From positions 1 through 38,807 of the forward strand of contig CALVRK010000001.1 of the NCBI GenBank assembly GCA_944358565.1: a stretch of 38,807 nt of DNA. Direction: 5' to 3'. The notes beneath the pieces are model-generated. The model ran no database searches. It worked only from the letters and a program-made list of their open reading frames with translations, and was not told where the DNA came from. Positions 31,955-38,807 of this stretch are shown piece after piece; position 1 is the stretch's first letter, and each line of letters starts with the position of its first letter. This stretch comes from an uncultured Bacilli bacterium. GTDB lineage: Bacteria; Bacillota_I; Bacilli_A; RF39; UBA660. The translations under genes and the position numbers were made by a program.

Positions 31955-33460
31955 TTATCTCATTTTTGTAACAGTATTTACAACATCATCCAATCCAATA
32001 AATCCAGAAGGATCAGACATGCTATTACCAAATAACATTGTATTATTAGGATCTTTAGCTAACTCTGCAAGCAAATTAGGATCATTAAGCTGATCAGGAG
32101 TTAAACCCATATAACTATTTGTAGCTGTATTAAATACATCTATAGGATTATTACTGAACCATTGATTAGAAATAACACCATTTACATTATTAGCCGCATC
32201 AGCGGCATTACTAAACACTGTATGCCCTTCTCCTATACTAGAATAATCTATAGACTGAGCTGCTTGTGATACAGTATCTTGAACGGTTGAAGCCGTCTGA
32301 GTCACTTGATTTGCAACATCTACATTTTCCGGACTAATCAATTGATTAATTCCATTTATAATTTGTGGACCAAGGACAAACACACCAACTCCAACAATTA
32401 CAATTACACCAGCAACAATTGCTACTTTCGTCCATTTATCTAAGCCTTTAAATTTCTCTATTCCTCTTTTAATTAAAGAAGGCTTAGCCACTTTACGAGT
32501 AATTTTTCTACCCTTAACAGAATCTTTTTTTTCTGCTCTATTATTCAAAGGAATATTAGAAGTAACAACTAGACTCTTCTCATCATCTTCTGTTTTAGAA
32601 ACAGTGCTCAAAGCATAAGTTCTGTTTTTATCCTGTACTTCACTAGAAAAACTTTTATTATCAACTGTTTTAAAATGTTTACCTTCTTTCCGCTCTCCTA
32701 AATCATTGCCTAAAAATTGATTATAATATTTAATATCATCAACATCACCCATAATTTTGATATTACCATCATTATTCACTCTAACTTTCACATCAAAACC
32801 ATCTAAAGGTGTATCACCAATTTCTAATCTATTCCAAAGTTTTATATTCTTAATAGCTTTATCTTTAACCATATTCCCAACTATTTGACTATAGTTATCA
32901 CTTAACCAATTACTAGTAAAGTTACCAACAACATGTAAGTAACCATCTTTTTTAAAAACAGCATATTCTGAATTTAAATCATTTGGTCTAAAATGTCTAT
33001 TACCAATATAAGTAATTATAGATGAATCAGTAGTTTCTACTTTTTTACTGTCCTGTGACATAATATCCTTAAGTAATTTCCCCGTAATTGTTTTTTGAAC
33101 TTTTTCTTCTGTATTTTTTGTTTTAAAATGTTGGCCCACATAAGGTTTTGTTTGTTTTTTTTGATTCATTAAATCAGCTTTTAAATTTAAAAGTTCTTTT
33201 TTTCGTCTATTATAAACTGCATCATAATTCTTATCGCCAAAATTAACTACATCACCATAGAAACTACGAATTGGTTGCTTATTATAATAGCTCTCCTCTA
33301 ATTCCAATAAACTTCTTTGTTGATAGTATGCCTTTTCATAATTAACATCATTAAACCCAAGCTCAATATCTTCCTCACCATCATCAACATAATGAAAAAT
33401 TAATGGTTCATGATTTTTATATTTACTATCAAGTTCATTTTTTCTAATCTCAAAATCCAT
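31955..33460 (-). CDS. Large one-span membrane protein of unknown function
   Basis: About 501 residues, not recognised. The N-terminal ~340 residues are charged and soluble-looking, with a mixed region (EYAVFKKDGYLHVVGNF and VKVRVNNDGNIKIMGDVDD) suggesting a beta domain, and a very basic stretch KGRKITRKVAKPSLIKRG. One strong membrane span follows (VAIVAGVIVIVGVGVFVLG, about residue 350-370). A ~130-residue tail rich in Asn, Asp, Ser and Thr ends it. The basic side before the span suggests an inside N-terminus and an outside tail. Start at ATG 33460 after GTGGGGGG; a GTG in that site is rejected. A consensus promoter lies upstream. Confidence 0.75.
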   Translation of the reverse strand: MDFEIRKNELDSKYKNHEPLIFHYVDDGEEDIELGFNDVNYEKAYYQQRSLLELEESYYNKQPIRSFYGDVVNFGDKNYDAVYNRRKKELLNLKADLMNQKKQTKPYVGQHFKTKNTEEKVQKTITGKLLKDIMSQDSKKVETTDSSIITYIGNRHFRPNDLNSEYAVFKKDGYLHVVGNFTSNWLSDNYSQIVGNMVKDKAIKNIKLWNRLEIGDTPLDGFDVKVRVNNDGNIKIMGDVDDIKYYNQFLGNDLGERKEGKHFKTVDNKSFSSEVQDKNRTYALSTVSKTEDDEKSLVVTSNIPLNNRAEKKDSVKGRKITRKVAKPSLIKRGIEKFKGLDKWTKVAIVAGVIVIVGVGVFVLGPQIINGINQLISPENVDVANQVTQTASTVQDTVSQAAQSIDYSSIGEGHTVFSNAADAANNVNGVISNQWFSNNPIDVFNTATNSYMGLTPDQLNDPNLLAELAKDPNNTMLFGNSMSDPSGFIGLDDVVNTVTKMR

Positions 33461-33492
33461 ATTAAGGCCCCCCACAATTTAATTTACGATAT

Positions 33493-33521
33493 ATATTATA
33501 ATAACTTAATGTATTTGTCAA
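33493..33521 (-). promoter_or_regulatory. Promoter of the large membrane protein gene
   Basis: TTGACA (33516-33521), 17 nt, TAATAT (33493-33498) on the minus strand. This is a consensus sigma-A-type promoter. Confidence 0.82.
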
Positions 33522-33614
33522 TTTTACAATATCTAATTAAATTATATCATATTACTTAATTTTTTTGTACAAATATATTTTTCAAATGTAAAAAAGCAAA
33601 ATCAAAATTTATGC

Positions 33615-33745
33615 TTAGATAGTTTGTTCTAGATATAACATGTATTTTTCTAAACCTTCAAACATTATATTAACTGATGCATTATAATTTCTATCATGAT
33701 TAATGTGACATATAGGACGCTCCTCTTTCCTTACTCTTAAATCTT
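33615..33745 (-). pseudogene. Second, more decayed TnpB C-terminal remnant
   Basis: The minus strand encodes RKEERPICHINHDRNYNASV then NIMFEGLEKYMLYLEQTI and a stop at 33615. It is clearly homologous to the tail at 1696-1832. Here the Cys of CPxC has become Arg and the catalytic second Asp of HDRD has become Asn, so it could not be active even if complete. Similarity between the two copies extends 14 nt past the stop (ATCAAAATTTATG on the plus strand) and ends there; the RNA-like right end of the first copy is missing. It lies 12 nt after the stop of the pentapeptide gene. Confidence 0.75.
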
Positions 33746-33757
33746 TTACCTATTATT

Positions 33758-34366
33758 TTATTTTATCCTAACTCCAAGCAAATGCACTAAATCGATACAT
33801 TGAAATTGATTGACAATCATTCCTTTCACACTTATCATATCAAACATTACATCAGAAATATCCGAAGAAGAAAAATCAACACCATTTAATGGAGTATTTA
33901 AAAACTCAGCTTTAGTAAACTTAACTTCTGATAAATTTAAATTTTTAATCTTAGTTTCCACAAAAGAACTTTCCGAAAAATCACTATCATTAATTTTCAT
34001 ATCATTAATTCTAGCTCCAGCCATATTAACATACCTCGCACTAACACTATCAAATTTAACATTCTTAATAAAACTATCCACAAAAGTCGAACCAATTAAT
34101 TTCACATTTTTAAATAATACATTTTTTATCAATCTTTCATCCATATGTTTATTTGATAAATCACAATTTTCAAAATTAACATTTACAAAATCAACACCAT
34201 CAAATTCAATTTCATTAAAATCAACATTTCTAAAAACACAATCCCCAAAAGTTATATTTTTTAATTTTACATTTTTTTGGATTCCATCATACAACTTGTT
34301 ACTGATTGTTTCATCTTCCAAATTCACATCTAATACACTATCAATAGTATTAATTACTTTCGGCAT
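33758..34366 (-). CDS. Pentapeptide-repeat protein
   Basis: A 202-residue protein that should fold as a right-handed four-sided beta helix. From about residue 30 the sequence repeats a five-residue A(D/N)Lxx-like pattern, seen in CVFRNVDFNEIEFDGVDFVN and again in FSESSFVETKIKNLNLSEVK. There is no signal peptide or span. Family members include gyrase-protecting Qnr proteins and many of unknown role; nothing here indicates which. GGAGGAA precedes the ATG. The gene follows tRNA-Arg on the same strand and is followed by a TnpB fossil. Confidence 0.85.
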   Translation of the reverse strand: MPKVINTIDSVLDVNLEDETISNKLYDGIQKNVKLKNITFGDCVFRNVDFNEIEFDGVDFVNVNFENCDLSNKHMDERLIKNVLFKNVKLIGSTFVDSFIKNVKFDSVSARYVNMAGARINDMKINDSDFSESSFVETKIKNLNLSEVKFTKAEFLNTPLNGVDFSSSDISDVMFDMISVKGMIVNQFQCIDLVHLLGVRIK

Positions 34367-34383
34367 AAAATTCCTCCAATATA

Positions 34384-34404
34384 TTAAAAGCCCAAAACGG
34401 GCTT
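34384..34404 (-). terminator. Terminator after tRNA-Arg
   Basis: Minus-strand AAGCCC pairs with GGGCTT around GTTTT (34388-34404), followed by TT and AT-rich sequence. It lies 9 nt past the CCA end and upstream of the pentapeptide gene. Confidence 0.75.
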
Positions 34405-34413
34405 AAATTCAAC

Positions 34414-34490
34414 TGGCGTCCATGGGCAGATTCGAACTGCCGACCTACCGCTTAGGAGGCGGTTGCTCTATCCTACTGAGCTACATAGAC
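34414..34490 (-). tRNA. tRNA-Arg (anticodon CCU)
   Basis: A 77-nt cloverleaf with encoded CCA. The acceptor pairs GTCTATG with CATGGAC (one G-T), the D-arm GCTC with GAGC, the anticodon stem ACCGC with GCGGT around CTCCTAA, giving CCT (AGG codons), and the T-arm GGCAG with CTGCC around TTCGAAT. Discriminator G. All stems are intact. Confidence 0.96.
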
Positions 34491-34499
34491 ATCAAATTA

Positions 34500-34528
34500 A
34501 TTATAACAAAAAAAGAGCCATATATAAA
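34500..34528 (-). promoter_or_regulatory. Promoter of tRNA-Arg, overlapping an upstream terminator
   Basis: TATAAT (34500-34505) lies 9 nt before the tRNA. With a 17-nt spacer the -35 is TTTATA (34523-34528), inside the loop of the terminator hairpin of the HD gene. Confidence 0.6.
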
Positions 34529-34537
34529 GACTCTTTT
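34507..34537 (-). terminator. Terminator of the HD phosphohydrolase gene
   Basis: Minus-strand AAAAGAGTC pairs with GGCTCTTTT (34511-34537, nine pairs) followed by TTT. The stem overlaps the stop codon at 34536-34538. Confidence 0.75.
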
Positions 34538-35042
34538 AAAATTTAATAAAGCTAATTGCAAATAACAAAAATAAATTATAAGCATATTTAAGTCTAAATC
34601 TAAATTTAATAGCAAACTCATTAGTAGCCACACATTTATCAACCATACTAACTATCCAACTTTCTGCATATTTAGGAACAGATAAATTAATTGGAAACAT
34701 ATGCGACCTAATCATATCTATTTCCTTATTTGTCAAATCAAAATGTGTTCTAGCCATTTCCACCGCATATTTCGGATGAGTAAATACAGAAACTAAACGA
34801 TCCTTTTGCGTTCTATCTTCTGGACTCAAAAAGAAATCGTGCAAAAGCCCACCAATAGCTGTTTGTTCATAATCTAAATGTAAAGCTTTAGCAATCTTAT
34901 AAGAATAATAAGATACTTTTAAAGAATGATCATATCTACTTATCCCATGATGTTCTATTTGTTTAATTTTTAAAAACTCATCATTATCTAAAATGTTATT
35001 AACTATACTCATATATTGTAAGTCTTTTTTATGACTACTCAT
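34536..35042 (-). CDS. HD-domain phosphohydrolase
   Basis: Metal-dependent phosphohydrolase of 168 residues. His39 (YDHSLKV), His68-Asp69 (LLHDFF) and Asp135 (SMVDK) form the HD motif; His89 (FTHPKY) and His114 are additional metal-ligand candidates. The order and spacing are those of YqeK/HDIG-like small HD proteins, but YqeK (Ap4A hydrolase) is not certain. A hydrophobic C-terminal stretch (YAYNLFLLFAISFIKF) could touch the membrane. TTGAGGTG precedes the ATG. Its own terminator overlaps the stop codon and the promoter of the tRNA behind it. Confidence 0.85.
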   Translation of the reverse strand: MSSHKKDLQYMSIVNNILDNDEFLKIKQIEHHGISRYDHSLKVSYYSYKIAKALHLDYEQTAIGGLLHDFFLSPEDRTQKDRLVSVFTHPKYAVEMARTHFDLTNKEIDMIRSHMFPINLSVPKYAESWIVSMVDKCVATNEFAIKFRFRLKYAYNLFLLFAISFIKF

Positions 35043-35106
35043 TGTAATTCACCTCAAAGTTACTTAAACAGTATACCATATTTATAAACAAATTACAAAT
35101 TGGCAC

Positions 35107-36162
35107 CTATTCAGCATTTTCCTCTTGTTTTCCTTCTATTTTAACACTTTCAGATGGTGGTGTAATTTGAATAAATGTATTTCCATCGTTAACTTTTATC
35201 TCGTCACCATCCATATTTTTGTAAACTGTTTGACTACTTCTACTATCTTTTGACCAAGTTATCGGAATTGCATAGCCATCAGTTATAAAATATCCTTCAC
35301 CTGAGCCAATATCATCTAACTCTAATCTACCATATGAATCATAAGTATGTGTCGCAATTGGTGTAATAATAATGTTTTTGGCTGTATATTGCTCACCAGT
35401 TACCGCATCAACATGAGCCGTATCTGACATAAATCTTTTATAAACTTTATTCACACTATCATATTCATAGCTTGTATCAGTATAATATGAATATTTCATG
35501 AAAACCGTATCGGCTTTTATCGCATCTTCTCTTTTACTTAAATCAATTTCATCGACACTATAGTTCAAAAGTAAATCTTTGTTAGTATCACGGTCATAAC
35601 CTTTTTCTTTCGCATATTCGTTTATTTTTTCCATACTAGTAAATACCGTATGTTCAGTTGCTTTATTAAGTGTCTTATCTCTCCAAAAAACACTAGATAC
35701 CGTTAAACCATTAATATTATCCACGTCAAGTGAACTGATATCTGATTTTGCTTGTTCACTCCAACCATAATGTACATAAATAGCATCATTTTCTAAAGCA
35801 TAATCTAAATAATATGGTCTTGCACTTCTAACTGAGCCTATTTTCTCTGTATTTTGATCTTTAAATAAAGCCATCATACGAGTAATTCCACCTTCAGCTA
35901 AAATTTCATAAGTTAAATAAGCATCTTGTAAGCCAGCATGTGGCCAAGCCTCATGATTATTATTAATCATAACCGCAATTGGTCTTGTTTTTGAATCTTC
36001 ATCGACAATTTGTAATTTTTTCTCTGGCTCAATTTTTTTCGCATACTTTTTAGCATCCTCCGGATGTGACCAAACATAATAAGCTCCAAAACCAACTAAA
36101 ATTAAAATTATAAATATAATTACACCAAATTTTTTCTTACCTTTTTTACGCCTTTTTGCCAT
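35107..36162 (-). CDS. DUF3048 (YerB-like) anchored extracellular protein
   Basis: About 351 residues. The N-terminus is very basic (MAKRRKKGKKKFG) followed by one span (VIIFIILILVGFGAYYVW), then an outside domain. TRPIAVMINNNHEAWPHAGL, YEILAEGGITRMMALF and KIGSVRSARPYYLDYAL are the conserved DUF3048 blocks seen in B. subtilis YerB. Unlike YerB there is no lipobox Cys; the anchor is a membrane helix. Function of the family is unsettled. ATG at 36162 follows AGGGGATG; the longer frame is rejected. An extended -10 promoter lies upstream. Confidence 0.88.
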   Translation of the reverse strand: MAKRRKKGKKKFGVIIFIILILVGFGAYYVWSHPEDAKKYAKKIEPEKKLQIVDEDSKTRPIAVMINNNHEAWPHAGLQDAYLTYEILAEGGITRMMALFKDQNTEKIGSVRSARPYYLDYALENDAIYVHYGWSEQAKSDISSLDVDNINGLTVSSVFWRDKTLNKATEHTVFTSMEKINEYAKEKGYDRDTNKDLLLNYSVDEIDLSKREDAIKADTVFMKYSYYTDTSYEYDSVNKVYKRFMSDTAHVDAVTGEQYTAKNIIITPIATHTYDSYGRLELDDIGSGEGYFITDGYAIPITWSKDSRSSQTVYKNMDGDEIKVNDGNTFIQITPPSESVKIEGKQEENAE

Positions 36163-36187
36163 AAAGCATCCCCTACCTTGTACTATC

Positions 36188-36196
36188 ATTATATCA
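36188..36196 (-). promoter_or_regulatory. Extended -10 promoter of the DUF3048 gene
   Basis: Minus-strand TG-A-TATAAT (hexamer 36188-36193), 25 nt before the start codon. No good -35 is seen. Confidence 0.5.
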
Positions 36197-36265
36197 AATA
36201 GCCGAAATAACCGTTATATAAATTATCTCTTCTAATGTAAATATATGTCTATTCGAAGAAAATAA

Positions 36266-37567
36266 TTATTCAGTTACAATCCAAGCATTAGGAATCGCTC
36301 TTGTTACCTTCTTACCACTACCGTTAACCGGTTTATTAGTAAGCTCTCCATTAATAACTAATCCACATGAAGTTCCACCATCTAAATTAGCCGCATTATA
36401 AGCTCCATAACGCATCATAATTTCCGTAAGTTCTACCATACCTACACCATCAATACCATGTGCATAATCACGGCCATCCATTACTAAGAATAAAACAATA
36501 CCATCTTGTCTTTGTCCGATTGCACTTCTAGGAGCCGTTCCCCATCCACCATTACCTTTAATGAATGATGGCTCACCATTAACAACTAAAAATGGTCCAA
36601 ACTCAATAGCATCACGCACACCTTTAGCTAAAGCTTCATCAGCTGACATTTTACCCATAATTAATTTATTATCATTAGTAAAACCAATAATTCCACCACT
36701 AACATTAGATCTAGCTAAATTACTAACCAATTTTCCATTTTTTATAACTGCACCATGTGGCTTACCACCATTACCAACATATCCAGGATCAAAAAAACCA
36801 CTAGCGTTCATTGCTACAACCGCATTATTTTTTTTCGCAATCGTCGTAAGCATCTCTCCACTATTATTCATATTACTAGCTGTTGCCACCTTAACCTTAG
36901 AAGCATCATAAATAGCCACTAAATAACCACGCATACCATCTTCGTTAATATTTATTAACTTATAAGTATCTCCTTCTTCATGAGTTAAAATTTCTTTTTC
37001 ATATTTATTTTTATACATTACTTTAGAATGACTATAATCAACAAAGCTAATTGCATTTAAATCAGTCTCTTCATTAGATTCTTTAACATAATTATCTTGC
37101 ATAACCTTATTAATAGTCTCATTATCATAAAACCAAGTAGCTAAATACTTATGACTCATCGTTGTCATTGCCGTTGTAATAAGCCAATTTCTAAAATTTG
37201 GATAAGGACCATATAGTAGAAAACTAACTCCCGCACCACAAATTAATCCAAGGCAAATCAAGATAACTACAATTTTTTGCCACAATTTCATTTTTTTATC
37301 TTTTGATGCTTTTTTACCAATTTCTTCTTTTATTTCATTATCACTAACTTGAACTTCTGGAATATCTTCATACTCTTTTGTCTCTTCTTCAAACTTATTA
37401 AGTAATCTATCAATATCAATATCTTTTTTTTCTATAAATATATCACCTGAAGATGGATCTTTAATAAATTCTTCATTCTGCTGATTTATCATTTCTTTTG
37501 AAGATTCTTGACTTATTTTTACATCTTCTTCATCTTCAAACAATAATTCAATATCATCTCTCTTCAT
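36266..37567 (-). CDS. Phosphodiester glycosidase family (NAGPA domain) membrane protein
   Basis: 433 residues. An acidic N-terminal cytoplasmic region (~1-90, rich in Glu/Asp/Lys) is followed by one span (IVVILICLGLICGAGVSFLL, about 98-117) and an outside catalytic domain. VVAMNASGFFDPG, GGKPHGAVIKNGKLV, IEFGPFLVVNGEP, APRSAIGQRQDG, LVMDGRD and NAANLDGGTSCGLV are the NAGPA/YngK-type motifs. The family cleaves GlcNAc-phosphodiesters; bacterial relatives act on wall or capsule glycans. The ATG has GAGGT upstream and overlaps the preceding gene by 14 nt, so the two are translationally coupled and may work together. Confidence 0.9.
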   Translation of the reverse strand: MKRDDIELLFEDEEDVKISQESSKEMINQQNEEFIKDPSSGDIFIEKKDIDIDRLLNKFEEETKEYEDIPEVQVSDNEIKEEIGKKASKDKKMKLWQKIVVILICLGLICGAGVSFLLYGPYPNFRNWLITTAMTTMSHKYLATWFYDNETINKVMQDNYVKESNEETDLNAISFVDYSHSKVMYKNKYEKEILTHEEGDTYKLININEDGMRGYLVAIYDASKVKVATASNMNNSGEMLTTIAKKNNAVVAMNASGFFDPGYVGNGGKPHGAVIKNGKLVSNLARSNVSGGIIGFTNDNKLIMGKMSADEALAKGVRDAIEFGPFLVVNGEPSFIKGNGGWGTAPRSAIGQRQDGIVLFLVMDGRDYAHGIDGVGMVELTEIMMRYGAYNAANLDGGTSCGLVINGELTNKPVNGSGKKVTRAIPNAWIVTE

Positions 37568-38138
37568 TCGCAGTTACCTCTTTCCCAAAATATTCTCCAT
37601 CTTTATCATAATCAATATAATCTTCATATATTTTATATTCAGCTTTATTCACCACTGGAAATTTTCCGCCACCTTCAGTATTATAATTTTCATATTCACT
37701 TACCATTTGATTATAAAGTTTAACATCACTTATATAATAATTCATTGCAGCTTCATAATTTACTTTAAAATTAGTACATTTAGTACTTACCTTCACATCT
37801 CCATACTCCAAATCACAGTTTTCTTTTAAAACTTGCGCCGAATCTTCAACTTTTTGAATACCATCCGCATAATTACTCATAAAATTATTCCAAGCCTCTG
37901 CATTATCCCTTAATGTTTCTAAATATAAATCTTCTTTATAAGAATAAAATTGATTTCTTAAATTTGAAAAATCATTAACCATTTGGTTAAAAGTAGGATA
38001 AGCTTCTAAAATTTTATCCATTTTTGCTTGTGTTTCAGCTCTATCTTCTTTTAATCCAGAAAACCAAACCCAAGCACCTATAAATATAATAGCAGTAATT
38101 ACTATAACAATTCCAATTATTGTTAAAGACTTCTTCAT
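37554..38138 (-). CDS. Anchored helical protein of unknown function
   Basis: 194 residues. A signal anchor at 5-27 (TIIGIVIVITAIIFIGAWVW) is followed by a mostly helical, acidic extracellular part with EDRAETQAKMDKILE and QMVNDFSNLRNQFYSYKEDL, patterns that favour a coiled coil. Two cysteines (NCDLEYG, TKCTNF) could form a disulfide. No family is recognised. Its stop overlaps the start of the phosphodiester glycosidase gene, suggesting a partner or regulator of that enzyme. GAGGGTG lies 9 nt before the ATG. Confidence 0.72.
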   Translation of the reverse strand: MKKSLTIIGIVIVITAIIFIGAWVWFSGLKEDRAETQAKMDKILEAYPTFNQMVNDFSNLRNQFYSYKEDLYLETLRDNAEAWNNFMSNYADGIQKVEDSAQVLKENCDLEYGDVKVSTKCTNFKVNYEAAMNYYISDVKLYNQMVSEYENYNTEGGGKFPVVNKAEYKIYEDYIDYDKDGEYFGKEVTANEER

Positions 38139-38357
38139 ACTAAGCGCACCCTCTTATCTTATACAATAATATCAAAATATAAAAAAAATGTAAAGTTATG
38201 TCGAGTAAAAAACATGACTATATCTGTCATCCTCTCACATAGTAAGCATTAATACTATACAATTAGATCTACCTTAAGTAAAACAGTCTTACTATCACTA
38301 GTAATTTCTGCTATCAATTTCACAAACATCATTTACACTTTATTTTTTTCATATATA

Positions 38358-38398
38358 AAACGTCCGCGAAGCGGACGTTTATAAAGGCTTCGCCTTTA
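38358..38398 (-). terminator. Twin GC-rich palindromes, probable terminator
   Basis: Two perfect hairpins in the 285-nt gap 38139-38423. AAACGTCCGC pairs with GCGGACGTTT around GAA (38358-38380), and AAAGGC pairs with GCCTTT around TTC (38384-38398). Each contains GCGAAGC, in opposite orientations. On the minus strand the first is followed by TTTT, so it can end the truncated gene at 38424. The rest of the gap is AT-rich with no gene that I can see. Confidence 0.7.
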
Positions 38399-38423
38399 CT
38401 AATTTGTTCTATCATTTATATAT

Positions 38424-38768
38424 TTATTCTACTATAGTGAATGGGCTTTCTTTAGTTCCTTCTCCAGATAAAGTAGTGTCAGATTTCAAAAAGATAACTG
38501 GGCGAGGGGCGTAAAAACTATTGCTCGCATAACTGTTGTACACGTACGCAGACGAACTATGCACATTACCGTACCAGACATAATTCGAATTGCCACCAGT
38601 CTCATTAGAAAAAGCATTTATTGTCCAATAATATAATGAATTTGCTGTTCCTTTATCTAATAAGTAATTACTATTACATTCATTTGTACCATTCTGTGAA
38701 GTTGTAGCTGATGTACATAGTGGATTTGTAGAGAGTGTATAATCTAGTGTGTAAATTATAAAACACAC
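38424..38768 (-). pseudogene. C-terminal fragment of a surface-protein-like domain
   Basis: The frame encodes, in order, NYLLDKGTANSLYYWTINAF, YVYNSYASNSFYAPRPVIFL, and KSDTTLSGEGTKESPFTIVE. The Y-W-T, (A/R)P(V)(I/V)-x-LK and G-(T/S)-G-T-x-x-S-P-(F/Y) pattern is that of C-terminal domains of large secreted proteins in gut Firmicutes. The upstream part is missing: the frame runs into a hairpin at 38741-38774 and continues to the window edge only as low-complexity sequence with no convincing start (the nearest, a GTG at 38768, lies in that hairpin). It is most likely a truncated tail. Two cysteines (PLCTS, NECNS) are present. If translated it is not exported. Confidence 0.5.
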
Positions 38769-38779
38769 TAGATTTTTAA
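38741..38779 (+). terminator. Hairpin with T-run at the truncated gene's 5' edge
   Basis: AATCTAGTGTG (38741-38751) pairs perfectly with CACACTAGATT (38764-38774) around a 12-nt loop, followed by TTT on the plus strand. It looks like a terminator for rightward transcription or an attenuator before the next gene. Confidence 0.55.
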
Positions 38780-38791
38780 TATGTAAGAAAT

Positions 38792-38807
38792 GGAGATGAA
38801 AAATATG
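38792..38807 (+). other. Probable ribosome site and start of a rightward gene at the window edge
   Basis: GGAGA (38792-38796) lies 8 nt before an ATG at 38805-38807, the last three bases. Only the start codon would be in the window, so this is a suggestion. Confidence 0.3.

Noticed and set aside
33810..34406. Plus-strand open frame of about 198 codons opposite the pentapeptide gene
   Set aside because: It mirrors the repeat pattern on the other strand and has no start signal or recognisable domain.
36561..36911. Plus-strand open frame of about 116 codons
   Set aside because: Lies antisense within the NAGPA domain; hydrophobic by chance reading of an AT-rich gene.

Overview
This window is strongly AT-rich DNA from a low-GC Gram-positive-type bacterium. 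It carries walled-cell genes (ftsZ, ftsA, divIB, murB, murG, a peptidoglycan amidase and a PdaA-like deacetylase), good AGGAGG-type ribosome sites, and TGA used as a stop (for example at 31650 and 25460), so it uses the standard genetic code. Lineage-typical families (DUF3048, DUF1292, phosphodiester glycosidase, CmpB-like membrane protein) suggest an uncultured gut-type Bacilli or Clostridia genome. That assignment is inference. Almost every gene is on the minus strand.

Layout, left to right (transcription mostly right to left). 1-4447: end of the division/cell-wall cluster, murG-murB-divIB-ftsA-ftsZ. A fossil TnpB tail with a structured RNA-like element sits between divIB and ftsA, and ftsA has its own promoter. 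4607-7220: MacB-like ABC exporter. 7305-9495: zinc/cadmium efflux operon (SmtB/CzrA-type repressor plus P-type ATPase) with a clear operator and promoter. 9536-12607: short-chain dehydrogenase, CorA magnesium channel, CmpB-like membrane protein and a GNAT acetyltransferase. 12661-14385: tRNA-Thr, a small gene broken by one stop codon, and phosphomanno/glucomutase. 14496-16927: a PdaA-like deacetylase converging on a LysM amidase. 17011-19954: RNA methyltransferase-like protein, PHP phosphoesterase and a leaderless lactonase-like gene.

19944-29557 is a ten-gene, tightly overlapping minus-strand glycan operon. In transcription order it encodes GDP-mannose pyrophosphorylase, an initiating phosphoglycosyl transferase, two GT4 enzymes, a polysaccharide deacetylase, a radical SAM/SPASM enzyme, a GT2, a BioF2/FemAB-like acyltransferase, a short-chain dehydrogenase and a TIM-barrel glycosidase without a signal peptide. 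No flippase or polymerase is present in the window. This is the best candidate for an undescribed system: a short, modified, lipid-linked glycan. The phosphomutase at 13015 probably supplies its mannose-1-phosphate.

29712-38138: MazG-like pyrophosphatase, metallophosphoesterase, guanylate kinase, DUF1292, a large unknown one-span membrane protein, a second TnpB fossil, a pentapeptide-repeat protein, tRNA-Arg, an HD phosphohydrolase, a DUF3048 protein and a two-gene phosphodiester glycosidase operon. 38139-38807: twin GC-rich palindromes, a truncated surface-protein-like domain, a second terminator-like hairpin, and probably the start of a rightward gene at the edge. Many start codons were moved from the longest reading frame to the ATG that follows a proper ribosome site. 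Several terminators are built into the last codons of genes.
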